Below, piece by piece: positions 43,403-54,200 of a DNA stretch of 64,000 nt (position 1 is its first letter; each line of letters starts with the position of its first letter). The translations under genes were made by a program, and so were the position numbers. The stretch spans positions 186,001 through 250,000 of the forward strand of contig BDSI01000096.1 of the NCBI GenBank assembly GCA_003117195.1, read 5' to 3'. The notes beneath the pieces are model-generated. The model did no database searches and was not told the DNA's origin. It saw nothing but the letters and a program-made list of their open reading frames with translations. This DNA comes from Eudorina sp. 2006-703-Eu-15 (taxonomy: Eukaryota > Chlorophyta > Chlorophyceae > Chlamydomonadales > Volvocaceae).

Positions 43403-46400
43403 ATGGAATGCGCTCTGCACTCCCCATATCGTGCGGGGGTGCGGGTGCAGCCCCGTCAGTCAACTACTTATTCTCGGCCAGCGATTGCCAGGTCCTCACT
43501 GACGCTGCCACGGCGATCAGCCGTTCCAGTGCCTTCTAAGGAGCATGCATATGAGCAGCCGTCCTTGGATGTGAGTCAAAGCGGTTTTACGGAAGGGAGT
43601 GATTTTGCACACACGCCCCAAACACCCTTGAAGCTACAACATACGGGCCATGCAGACATGAGCCGATTGCTACCCTGTTCACACAGGTATCACGCCAGGC
43701 CGTCGATTATGGGTATCCGTCGGCGCCCGAGTTGCCGCCCGAAAGGATGGGCGAGGCCGCGAGACGGGCGCTGGCGCGCGCGACTGGCGCCGTTCGCCGT
43801 TACGGCTGGCTAAGCTTTTGGGCTCAGCTGACGCTTTCCGTGGTCGGCGGGGTCATTTTGCTGTTCTCCGTCGCTTTTACGTCCCAAGTGAGTGTCGCGA
43901 TGGCTATTCGATTTCCCGAACACGGGCCGCGATGCCACGCCGCGCTACATACCCCGCTTACCAACAGGTTCTGATCAGGATCACTTCCTCACTGACGCCA
44001 TCGGACCCTTCCTGACGCCGTTGTCGTTGCTGGTGCCGCTGCCGCTTCCACAGAGCGGCCCCAAGGCGTCCCTGTACCTGACCCTCTTCGGCATCCTCGC
44101 CGGCTTCCTCTCCACCTTTTGGAACTTTGGGTACACGCGCACGGCCCTCAAGATGCAGTCCTACCTGGATGCGGCCCCGGGTCAGGAGGTCCCTAAGGTC
44201 AAGAAGCAGCAGGTGGTGGACATGGTGACGAGGGGCATCTTCATCAACATGACCGGCCTGGCGGCCACCCTGGCCGGCGTGCAGGCGCTGGTGGGCATGC
44301 TGGTCGCCAAGACCCTGCAGGTGGGGTACGAGACTTGTACGGAATGGTATATGCCCCGCGACATGCAGTACAGGGGAGGGCCACCTTGGGACGGAGGACC
44401 CGGGGAGCTGCGGGGGATTGGGTTTTTTGCCCGGGGAGGCTAGCGGAGCACGGCGCAGCAAGCTCCCACAGGTTTCGATACGGTGACGCCTACCTGCCAT
44501 CTGTCGATTGTCAGCAGAGTGTGAAGTACGGGTTCCTGGTCGGCCGCCCTGGGCTGGGACACTGGGCCCTGGGCTGGGTCTTGTAATTGGACGGTCGACT
44601 GACAGTCACCCACTTGCTCCGGTGGCTGCTGGGCGCCTGGTGCCTGTCATCTCGGAACCCTGCCGCTGCAGATCAGCTCCTACCCCTTCATGGCGGCTGC
44701 CAGTGGCGCCAACTACAACCCCGTGGTGGCGCTGGACGTCTTCCTCGTGCAGGTGGGTGGACCCGAGGGAAGGAGGGAGGAAGGAAGGGAGGGAGGGAGG
44801 AAGGGAGGGAGGGAGGGAGGAAGGGAGGGGGGTGTGCGGGGATGTGGGCGCAAGAGAGCCGAGGTTGAAGTGGATTTGCGGCCTGATGCCGGCGCGTCGG
44901 GCCGTAGCACAACCAAGACCTGGTCTCAAGTGGTGCGTGGGCCGATCCCTCCCTGCTGGCGCGCGGCCGGAAGCGAGAGGGGTCTGAGAAACGGGGAGAT
45001 GGAGGAACGCGGTCTTGCGGCGGTGGCGTCCCGCTCTCAGGCCAATGAAAGATAGTTTGATGAACCTTACCCTCGCCGTCCATCGCCCCCATCGCTTACG
45101 GGCGCGCTGCCAGCATGTTATGCGCGACTTTTAGCTTGTGAATTGCGATCAGGCCACGATACGTGAACGAGCTGTTTCTGCTGGGCGTCGCCGGGCTGGG
45201 TTGCGACCCCTCCCTGGCACGAGTCACTAGTGACGCAAGGCCGTGAAGTCCTTCGGTCACCTTTGTTGGACTTGGCTGGTAAACTCAATGTGCAATCGCT
45301 GCAGTCGTGGTTGTGAGCCCGTATTCTCACGCCGCTGTTGTTGTTGCTGCTGCTGCTGCTGCTGCTCTCTCCGCGCCCCCCAGGCCGCCACTAACACGCT
45401 GCTGGGCCACTTCATCAGCCTGGCCTGCTCGCTGTGGCTTCTGCATGTGGTCGGAGAGGGCCAGGGCCTGAGGTTCCAGGTACGGGGCGGGGAGGGGCGG
45501 GCGCAGGTTGGGGAGCTCGGGGGGATTTAGAGTCAGGCCCAGGGGTTTAGAGTCAGGCCCCGGATTTGGCCATGGGGGGCCCGTATCTTGAGGGGGGCCC
45601 TGTGCAGCGAGGTTCGTACGGCAGCACCTCACGGCCTCTCCCCAAACCCCGGCGATGTAGTTGCGGTGTGTACACATGAGGGACGGCGTAAAGAGGGCTC
45701 TTTATGATTGCAAGTCGGTGACAAGCGGCCGATTAAGTTTGTGTTCTAGTGTGTTTATCGAGCGAGGAAAGCCGCCACGATGTATCATAATGTGGGGAGT
45801 TTGAGATGCAGGACCTCCTATACAATTGGGCGATATACATTGGATTTGAGGGTTGAAGGACGCGAAAGTGCGACACGATATTCCGGCCGTGCACCGCAGC
45901 GCGACCCCCCAGGGCGTTGACAGGCCCTGTTGGCATCTGGAGGCTGGTGCGCAAGCCGCACAAGCCCGTCCACATGCATGAATAGACTGGCCGCGCGTCG
46001 CAAGCCAGCGTGACAGCCCGCACACGTGACAGACGCACGGGTTTCCCCGTGGGACGCACAGCCACGCGCGCGCGGAGGTCGTGCTGGGTGGATGTGGACG
46101 TGCTCGCTGGGGCGATGGGTGCTGGGCGGTGCGGTGCAGTGCGAGGTGGATGCAGATGGAGGGCGTTTCAGGAAACGTAAGCACTTACCCAGCCAGGGTT
46201 AGGAAGGTGCGCGGCCATTCGCCATGCGGCGTGCTACACACACGCGCACACATATAAACACACATCTCGTGGCAGCCCGACCCGACCCGACCCCAAACCA
46301 TCTCGCGGTCCCGCACATTGGGGAGTGGGCCCTGTCAAGGGAGACACACGCCTCCTGTATCCCGTGCCCGGTCAAGCCTCGCCAGATGATTCTGCAACTC

Positions 46401-47526
46401 TGCAAGCACACCTGTGCGTGCATTTGGACAGGGGGGGCTTGGCAGAGCAGCCGAGAGGCCCGATCTGCTGTCGCTGTGTCATCGCGGTGTCACTCGATGG
46501 GCCGCCGCTGAGCCCGCTGGGCACCCGCGGATTGATTGGGTGCATGGCCCGATGTGGTCATACGCGCCGGATGGGCGTGTCCGTCCTGGCGCACCAGCGG
46601 GTCCTCGTTGGTCCAGGCGCGCGCACAAGAAGAAGCTTTCTCAAGTGGAAAACCCCTGGACCCAGAAACGAAGCCGGGCGCGCCCATAGGATGGTCAGTT
46701 GTCGGCGAGGAGCAGTGAAGGCGGCCCATTTGAGACATCCCGCGTGTGAGGCCGAGGGCAAGGACATGTTCATTTCAGTGCGGTCTGCAGAGGATCGTTC
46801 GCAGAAGAGTTCACAGACGCGGTTCACGACGCGTGTGTTGGTGTTGTTGTTGTCGTTGTGGTGGTGGTGACTGCGGGATGCGGGGTACGTCCCTGGAGCC
46901 GGTGTGATAGGGTGGTAGGGGGGGACGCATCTATCACGACAAGAAGCACGATTTGACGGTTTGGTTTTGGGGGGTAGAAGGTTTCTGCACCCAGGGTGTG
47001 GTGAACGGTATTCCGAGTTCCCGATGGACGGGCCACGAGTTCAGGGGGGAAGGGAGCATAGGCAGCCGCGGCAGACGCGAGGCGGCACCCCATCCCGTTC
47101 CGTGAAGCAAGGGACCGGGCCCGGTTGGACTACAGGCGGCCCCAGTCAGGCTGTTTCCGAATGGGCTGCGGCGAGATTTGAATTTGTTCTGCCATCCTCA
47201 TGGGTTGTTCTGCTCAAGGCATGGTTCAGGAGGGCACACTGACGGGTCAGGGTGGCGGGGTTGGGTAATGAAGTCAACTGCCCCGAGCCGCCGCCAAACG
47301 GCCAAACGCGCGAGCACCTCCTCCTAGCCTCTCGCCCGCCTCCGCCGGTTCTGCCGCCGCCCACCTTTGCCGCCATCGGCCCACACGCCCCGCCCCGTGT
47401 GCTGCCGCCGCCCCCGCCCCGCCCCGTGTGTCGTGCCACCAGGCCACGGCCTCGGAAGCCGCCGCGGGGTCTGCCGTCATTGGCAAGGGCAACGCGGGGA
47501 CCTACCGCGTCAACTACGGCGCGTGA
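43403..47526 (+). CDS. TIC21: TIC21/PIC1 chloroplast inner-envelope protein
   Basis: Inner-envelope membrane protein (DUF3611 family) proposed in plants to act in protein import or as an iron permease. Exons 43403-43570, 43687-43887, 44054-44320, 44672-44752, 45384-45479 and, less surely, 47443-47526; all phase 0, giving 298 residues, close to the Arabidopsis length. Residues 1-56 look like a transit peptide (Arg/Ser/Pro-rich, few acidic residues). Four membrane segments follow: FWAQLTLSVVGGVILLFSV, LTLFGILAGFLSTFWNFGY, INMTGLAATLAGVQALVGML and LLGHFISLACSLWLLHVV. The family signature NYNPVVALDVFLVQAATNTL spans the exon 4/5 join. The last exon (ending in VNYGA) is chosen because it has a good acceptor, the right phase and a prompt stop, but it needs a 1.96-kb intron. 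An earlier terminal exon is possible. Confidence 0.88.
44760..44832. repeat. GGAGGGAGGAAG purine tract
   Basis: Short-unit purine repeat in TIC21 intron 4, immediately after the exon 4 donor. Confidence 0.9.
45480..47442. other. proposed last intron of TIC21, otherwise empty
   Basis: About 2 kb without a recognisable gene. A minus-strand frame at 45733-46065 is open but matches no family I know. A family-B-like fragment (GTGGAAAACCCCTGGACCC) is near 46645. If the distal TIC21 exon is wrong, this is partly intergenic. Confidence 0.4.
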
Positions 47527-48319
47527 CCGCCTCCCGGGGCCCGGCGGCAGGGAGGGCACAGCGCATCGGGCGGGTAGGGCGCGCTTGACGGGGGCCCAAG
47601 CGGGCGTATAGAAAATCGATAGACAATTTCGTACTGTGCTGCTGCTAGAGCACAGGCCAGGGGGACTGCAGCGAGCTACGAGTAGGGAAGGGGCGATTGG
47701 GAAACTGCTGCGTGAAAGGTTGATTGATTGACGCTATCTGTGCAGCGGAGGATGGGGCGCGGCGCGGGTGACTGCGGAGGGGTGTCACTGGGTGTGCATC
47801 GAAGCGTGCGCAGCGGTTGTGCGGTCTTGGCGGGCGGGGTGATTGCATGGTGGCCGTGTGTTCTGCGGGGGGGATGGGTGCAGCCCCGCCATCGGAGCTG
47901 GAATGCGGTGGCGGAGTGGGTCGGGGATCGATCCAGTGGAGCGCGTGTTCCCCGGGGCCCGTCGCTTGACGGCCGAGCACCCTGTCTGGCCCATTGATCC
48001 ACCTGGCCACAATGCCGTTCCTCTTGACTACTGACAGCTGCCATTTTCAAACCACCAAGTGTGGGCCTCCCCGCGTTCTTGGCGAACGATGACGCATTGT
48101 CCGCCACCTTGTGTGTTACTTTCAAGCTGCCGGTGTCTGTTCATGGGAGCACATGTCCGTGTGGGATCCTGCCTGCATCCTGCGGCGACCTTCCGCGCCC
48201 CGCTGCGTCAGCCTTGTCCTGATGGACCCCACAGCCCCTTGATTGCCCTGCCGCGTGTGCCTCTCCTCCTCCCGCTCCGTGCTCCATTGCCTCGTGCCCG
48301 CTGCCCTCTGCCCCGACAG

Positions 48320-49933
48320 CGCTTCGTGTCCTTGGAGTTGATCAAGCAGCGCTCGGACGACACCACCCTGCCCAGCCTGCCGGGTCTGTCGGCGCTGACG
48401 GGGGGCCAGGCGGGGGAAATGCTGCAGACGAACGCGGGGCGGCCGCTGAGGGTGCCGCCGCGGAGTGCCGGCGGAAGCGGAAGCGGCGGCGGCGGCGGAA
48501 GCACTGGCGGGGGGAGCGGCGGAGGCGGAGGCACGGGCGGAAGCGGGCGCAGGCCCACGCCGCCGCGGCCGCAGCCTGCATCACGTGAGATGGCCGTCGC
48601 TGGCAGCAGCAGCAGTGGAAGTGGCAGCAGCAGCAGCAGTAGCATTGTGGGAACCAGTAGCAGTAGCACTTTGTTGGCTTCATCGGCCGTGTCCTCGTCT
48701 TGGGTGTCAGGGCCCTTGGGCTGGGCATTACCTGTCATAGGGAGCAGCAACAGTAGCAGCAGCAGTAGCAGCAAGGCTGCCTATGCGGGTTTCAACGCCG
48801 GAGTCCTTCAGGGCGTCGGAGTAGGCGTCGGATCAGGAAGCGGCGCACCTAGCAGCAGTGGCGGCAGCAGCAGCAGCACCAGTCGTAGAAGCAGCGGCGG
48901 CGGCGGCGGCTACAGCGGCCGCGGCTCCGGGCCCGTGGTGGCCTCCTCCCTGGCGCTCTCCTGGTCGGAGGCGTCCCCCGGCTGGAACGACATCCCGCCG
49001 CCGCCGCCCGCGCGCGCCGCATCCCCTTCCTCCTCCTCCTCCTCCCCCACCTCCTCAGCAGCACCAGGGCGCGCGTCCTCGGCATCCAGCCCCACCGCCG
49101 CCGCCACGGCGCCGGCAGCGCCTTTTGTCGCCTTCGCGCCCGGGGAGGACCCGGACGTCCTCTCCCCCGCGCCCCTGGCCTTCCGCGGCTCGGGCGCCAC
49201 CAGCACCAGCGGCCGCCCGCCGCCCGACGCCGCCGGCCGCCTCCTCATCCTCCCCACCGCCTCCTCCCTCACCTACCTGGACGGCACCCTGCCCGGCGAC
49301 TACGGTTTCGACCCGCTTGGCCTCTTTGACCCCACCACCGGCGGCTCCGCGGGCTTCCTCTCCCAGCGATGGCTGCACACGGCGGAGCTGATGCACGCCC
49401 GGTGGGCCATGCTGGGCGCGGCGGGCTGCCTGGCGCCGGAGTACCTCGCCCACGAGAAGATCATCCCGAAGGCGACGGGCCTGCTCTGGTTCAAGACGGG
49501 CTTCATACCGCCGGTCAGCGCGGGATTCGACTACGGGCTGCCGCTGTGGGCGCTGTTCGCGGTGCAGATGACGATGATGGGCGTGGCGGAGGGGCTGCGC
49601 GGCGCGGAGTACCTGAAGCCCGGGTGTCTGCGGGGGGCGCCGCTGGGCGGCCTGCAGAAGCTGATCGCGACCACCAACTGCGGCAGCGCGACGTACCCCG
49701 GGGGCCTTATGTTCAATCCGCTGGGGCTGGGCGACCGGCCGGCGGCGATGCGGGAGCTGCAGCAGTCGGAGATCCGACACGGCCGGCTGGCGATGCTGGC
49801 GTGTCTGGGCTACGCCGCGCAGGCGGTGGTGACCGGACGCGGGCCGTACGACAACTGGAACCGGCACCTGGTGGATCCGGAGGCGGAGAATGTGTTGTCG
49901 CTGCTGGGGAGCGTGCTGGCGCCGTCGGTTTGA
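48320..49933 (+). CDS. LHCA3-like chlorophyll a/b-binding protein, extended N-terminus
   Basis: Light-harvesting protein of the thylakoid membrane; the closest family I recall is LHCA3 of photosystem I. The LHC domain lies at about 49240-49930: LDGTLPGDYGFDPLGL, then helix 1 with ELMHARWAMLGAAG (E-x-x-H-x-R chlorophyll ligand), LLWFKTGFIPP, helix 2, YPGGLMFNPLGLG, helix 3 EIRHGRLAML, and NWNRHLVDPEAENVLS before the stop. Upstream the frame stays open through about 300 residues rich in Ser, Gly, Ala and Pro. The call starts at a strong acceptor at 48319; without that intron the first ATG is 48089. A second good acceptor near 49060 (CCCACCTCCTCAG) could mean that part of the low-complexity stretch is intron. 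So the domain is certain; the N-terminus and transit peptide are not. A TGTAA at 50765-50769 may be the poly(A) signal. Confidence 0.82.
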   Translation, partial: RFVSLELIKQRSDDTTLPSLPGLSALTGGQAGEMLQTNAGRPLRVPPRSAGGSGSGGGGGSTGGGSGGGGGTGGSGRRPTPPRPQPASREMAVAGSSSSGSGSSSSSSIVGTSSSSTLLASSAVSSSWVSGPLGWALPVIGSSNSSSSSSSKAAYAGFNAGVLQGVGVGVGSGSGAPSSSGGSSSSTSRRSSGGGGGYSGRGSGPVVASSLALSWSEASPGWNDIPPPPPARAASPSSSSSSPTSSAAPGRASSASSPTAAATAPAAPFVAFAPGEDPDVLSPAPLAFRGSGATSTSGRPPPDAAGRLLILPTASSLTYLDGTLPGDYGFDPLGLFDPTTGGSAGFLSQRWLHTAELMHARWAMLGAAGCLAPEYLAHEKIIPKATGLLWFKTGFIPPVSAGFDYGLPLWALFAVQMTMMGVAEGLRGAEYLKPGCLRGAPLGGLQKLIATTNCGSATYPGGLMFNPLGLGDRPAAMRELQQSEIRHGRLAMLACLGYAAQAVVTGRGPYDNWNRHLVDPEAENVLSLLGSVLAPSV

Positions 49934-51216
49934 GGCTATGCCGGCGGGCGGGCGGGGCCGAGAGGGTGTGAGGAGGGAGGGAGCCACCAGGACACAACCC
50001 GGAACAACCAGTCCTGCTGCAAAGTCAGGAGAGCGGTGTGGAGGGGTGGAGAGCTTGGGTGCGGGCGCGGGGACCGGAGAGATCTGCAGGGCCAGCAAGG
50101 GCCGGGCAGGGGCGCAGATGAAGGGGGCGACTGGAGGTGGTTTGAGTGTGTGTGCTGACCGATGGGGCCCGGGTGCCGGCTCGGGGCCGCAGAGGCGGGG
50201 TCCGTCAGTTAGGATACGGTACGATGGTGGTGGTGGTGGTGGTGCGGAAATCAGACCAACCGAACCTGTCTATGTGTGTATGGAGCATGCGGTGTTCATT
50301 CAGTTGTTGAGGCAGTTGGGCGGGGCTGACCAGGCGCCTCGTGGGTAACAGGCTGGGGCGGGAGGGTGATGCGGGGCAGCGGTAGGCCGCGGCACCTGGA
50401 CTGTTGTGTATTGGGTCGGCCTGGGACTTCACTTCCCCATGAGAACTGCCTTGGACGGAACGGAAGTATTCTTTGTGTGTTGCTTGAACGGCCATTCTGT
50501 TCATATGGTGATGGTGGCGGTTGATGATGGGGGCATCAGCACCGGGTGGTGTATGGTGTGACCCTTACATGTTGTTATTCTGCGTTCCGTGTGGTGCCGC
50601 AGCAGTTGCCGTTGCGAAGGAGGGGCTTGGTCGGGCGGGCGGCGTGGACGCTCCCCTGGCCGGTTGCGGCTGCGCTTGTGCCGATAGTTGACAGGGCAGG
50701 GCGGATTTGAGAAGAAGGGTGCTGCGGCGTTGTGTCCGCAAGCGACTGCTGTTCTTGCGAACTGTGTAAACCTGAGCACTGCAGCCTCGTTCCCACGGGG
50801 ACGCACGGCCATAAAAACGTCAGCAGTGTGGATGCCGCAAACGGCGAGGGTGCTTATGAGGCCATGTGGTTCGGAACCAGCTCAGCCATCGGGGATTGAC
50901 ATGTGCTGCTGTCCCCTGCCGGCGCCGGGCGTCCGGGTGGGAACAGGTCGGAACTTAAATGGGGCTGCAAGGGCCGCACAACCGATGCCTCGAAGCAGGC
51001 GCGCGTTGGAGGGGACGGGTGTGAACCCTCCTTGCTTCCATGACTTCGTGAGTGGTGTCGTCGTAAGTAAAGGTGGCAAGTACGGTCGAGCAGTTCGAAT
51101 ACGTACGAAACTACGGCGCAAACAGCAACCAACATTCCACTCTCTAGACGATCATTCAACGCCACGCAGCAACGCAGATCCAGAAAGAGGATTCCATGTA
51201 GGCAGTGCGAATATCA
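49934..51216. other. 3' region of LHC gene and upstream region of LRR gene
   Basis: No coding sequence is supported in these 1.3 kb. A GGT run lies at 50222-50244. The TGTAA at 50765-50769 is a candidate polyadenylation signal of the LHC gene, which would imply a long 3' untranslated region of about 830 bases. The rest should be the promoter and 5' leader of the LRR gene. Confidence 0.5.
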
Positions 51217-54200
51217 ATGTCGGTCCTCACCGAGCGACTGCTTGTAAGTTGAAGTAGGGTCGTATTTATTTGGTCGCACCCAACGCTACGGTATGTTGCC
51301 TTTGTGCAGCGGGAGGCGGCTCAGGAGGATGACCTGGGCCAGGTGGTCGCGCTGGAACTTCGCAACCGTGGACTGACGGAACTTGGGCCGATCGACAAGT
51401 GTCAGAGACTGAAAGTTTTAGATTTGGCATTTAACCAGCTCAAGACTGTCAAGGGGTAGGGAGCAGAGCGTTCGGCCGCGGCATGACACAGCACAGAAAT
51501 TGACCCAGCAAACAATCGCGCAGGTTAGAGGGGCTTGACAAGCTTAAAGAGCTTCGATTAAGTGATAATCGATTGACGTCGACGTCAGCTTTGCAGCGGT
51601 TGACAGACTTACACACGCTTGCGCTCGATGGAAACCTGCTCATGCAGCTGGAGGTAAGATTGCCGCATGCCCCGCCAGCTCTGTGCCAGTCTGCGGAGCT
51701 CAGAGCGCGTTTTTGGTCATGACAGGGCCTGCAGGGGCTGCGCGGCCTTAAGGTCCTCAACATTTCCTTCAACCAGCTGTCATCGCTCAGCAGCCTCGGA
51801 CGCCTCACCTCCCTCGAGGTCCTCCACGTGGCGGGCAATCAGATAAATGACTTGGAGGGCCTTACCGCATGCCCCGCGCTGCGCATCGTCAACGCGTGCT
51901 CCAACCGGCTGCAGCACCTGAAGGGCCTTGCGCGCTGCGCCGCGCTCCAGGAGCTGCACGTCGCGGACAACAAGTTGATCGACCTGTCGGGGCTCAAAAC
52001 CGTGGCGTCTACCCTCGAGGTGGGGCCCGCTGCCTCCGCTGCCGGGGCCCGCTGCCTTCGCTGCCGGGCAGGACGTGCTGGGGCCCGGAAAGGGGAGGCG
52101 GGGGGCCTCGAGCCCGACCGCGAGCTCGGGCCGGGGGTTACCCTGTGCTGGCTTCCCCCACCATCTGCATCCCCAACCCACATCACCCCTGACCCCCGAC
52201 CTGTCGTCCTCGGGCCTCGGCTCCGCCCGCCAGATCCTTGACGTCAGCGGCAATGGCCTGTCCAGTCTGACCGGGCTGTGCTCGCTGCCCAAGCTCAGCG
52301 AGCTGTACGCCCGGGAGAACTCGTTGGAGTCCGTGGAGGGGCTGCCGTCCAAGGCGCCCGCCCTGGAGCTGCTGGTAGGGGCTGCGGAGGACAAGCCGCT
52401 TTAGAGAGAAAGGGAATGGCTGCTGACGCGGGCGGGCCTTGCAAAGGGGGAGTGTTCTTGTGCCCTGCGCTCGGGAGGGCAGTGGACTGCCGCGGGGTGC
52501 CCCCGATGTCGTTGTCGGCTCAGCATGTCGGGGATGCCGAACAGGGTTGGACTGGGCTGGTCATGCAGGAGCGAGGTGGCCACGTGGTGGGGATGAGAAC
52601 CAAACCTGAGCCCAGAACGAACCCTGGGGGGGGGATGGACGGTGGATGGCGGCCTGATTGCGGCGTTAAGGTACGGCAAAATCAGCCGAAATATGGAACA
52701 CGGAACACGGGGGTGGGTTCACGTAGCCAGTCCCGCCGGATCCCAGGTCCAGGGGTGGCGGACGGAGCGCACCCTCGCCCTGCTCGCTCGACAGGCGGCC
52801 CGCCCGCCGCCTTGGGATGGTACGGGAAATTGCGCCGGGACCCGGAAGGGTCTGCGACTCCCTCTTCCTCTCCCCCTCACACTCACCTTGTCCCCCTCTC
52901 TCTATCTCGCATGTGTGTGGCTCCCCAACCCCCGCTCCCCGCGGCCCGCTCGCCCTGCCCCTAGGACGTGGCCAGCAACCGCCTGGCAGTCAGCCCCGCG
53001 CAGCTGGCCAAGACGCTGTCGCCCCTCACCGACCTGGCGGCCCTGCAGCTGCACGGGAACACCCTCTTGTGCGCCGGGGCGGGCAGTGCGGCGCCGGGGG
53101 CTGCAGGCGTGGAGGCGGCTGCCGGGGCAGCCAACGGCGGCGGCGGCGGCAGCAGCAGCAGCAGCGTCCGCGCTTCCAGCGCCGGCGTCAGCGGCAACAA
53201 AGGCGACTACGTGGCGGAGTTGTTCGCGGCGCTGCCCTCCCTGGAGATGTGCGACCGGCGGGAGCGGGTGCAGGTGCTGGTGGTGGCGGAGGAGGGCGGC
53301 GGGGCGGCCGGCGCGGGGGAGAAGGCCGGTGGGGCGGCGGCGGCGGAGCCGGAAGGTGCGGGATCCGGGCTCAGGCCAACAGCCCGATCATCCTGGCTTC
53401 CCTTGGGCCCGGCGGCGGAGGCGTGGGCCGGGAGGGGCGGGCAGGGAAGGGACTGCGGCGGCTGAGGCGCGGGTGCGCGCCCGCTGCATGCCGCCGTGCT
53501 CGGGCCTGTGTGCGCGGGTCGGGGCGGGGGGCGCGCGAGCGTTAGGGCTCGTGTGGATAAGATAACTGAGCCGCGAGGAGCGAAGTCCAGCGCCGTGTGG
53601 AGGGTGTGTTTAGATGAGGTACCCGCCCGACCCAAACCAAGCACCAGGGTGGGTCCCCGGGCTGCGGTGGCGCCTCCTTCGTGTCGTCGCCGCCCCAGCC
53701 CGGGCTCGGGAGGGAGGGAGGGAGGGAGGGAGGCGTTCTGCAGCCGCCCCCATCCCCGTCCTGGCGGCCAATGTGACTGTCCCTATCTCCCTACCTCATC
53801 CCCGCACAACCAGCCGCCACCACCACCACCACCACCACCTTGCTGCCGGCTCGCGTCTGGGTCGCTGTTGTCGTTTGCCTTCTTCTCCCCAACCACAAAA
53901 CCCAACCGCTACCGGATTTTACCCTGCCCGTCGGAGCAGCGCACCCCTACCCCCCACTCCTTCCCAGGCCCGCCCCACCCCGCTCCACCCAGTTTCCTTT
54001 CCTTTGACGTCGCCCCCCCCGCACCACCCTCCCCGCAGCCCCTCCGGCCAGCCTGGACCCCACGTTCGCTGAGATGGAGGCCTTCAGACAGCGGATGGGC
54101 ATCCGGACGTACGCACCGCAGTACGCGGGCCGGCCGGGGACTGCGGCGCGGCCGGGCACCTTGAGCAGCGGCGGGGCTAGCCGGCCGGGCACGTCGGCGC

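Noticed and set aside
49055..50098. 347-residue minus-strand open frame
   Set aside because: Complement of the LHC exon; composition is His/Arg/Gln-rich as expected from the antisense of GC-rich coding DNA.
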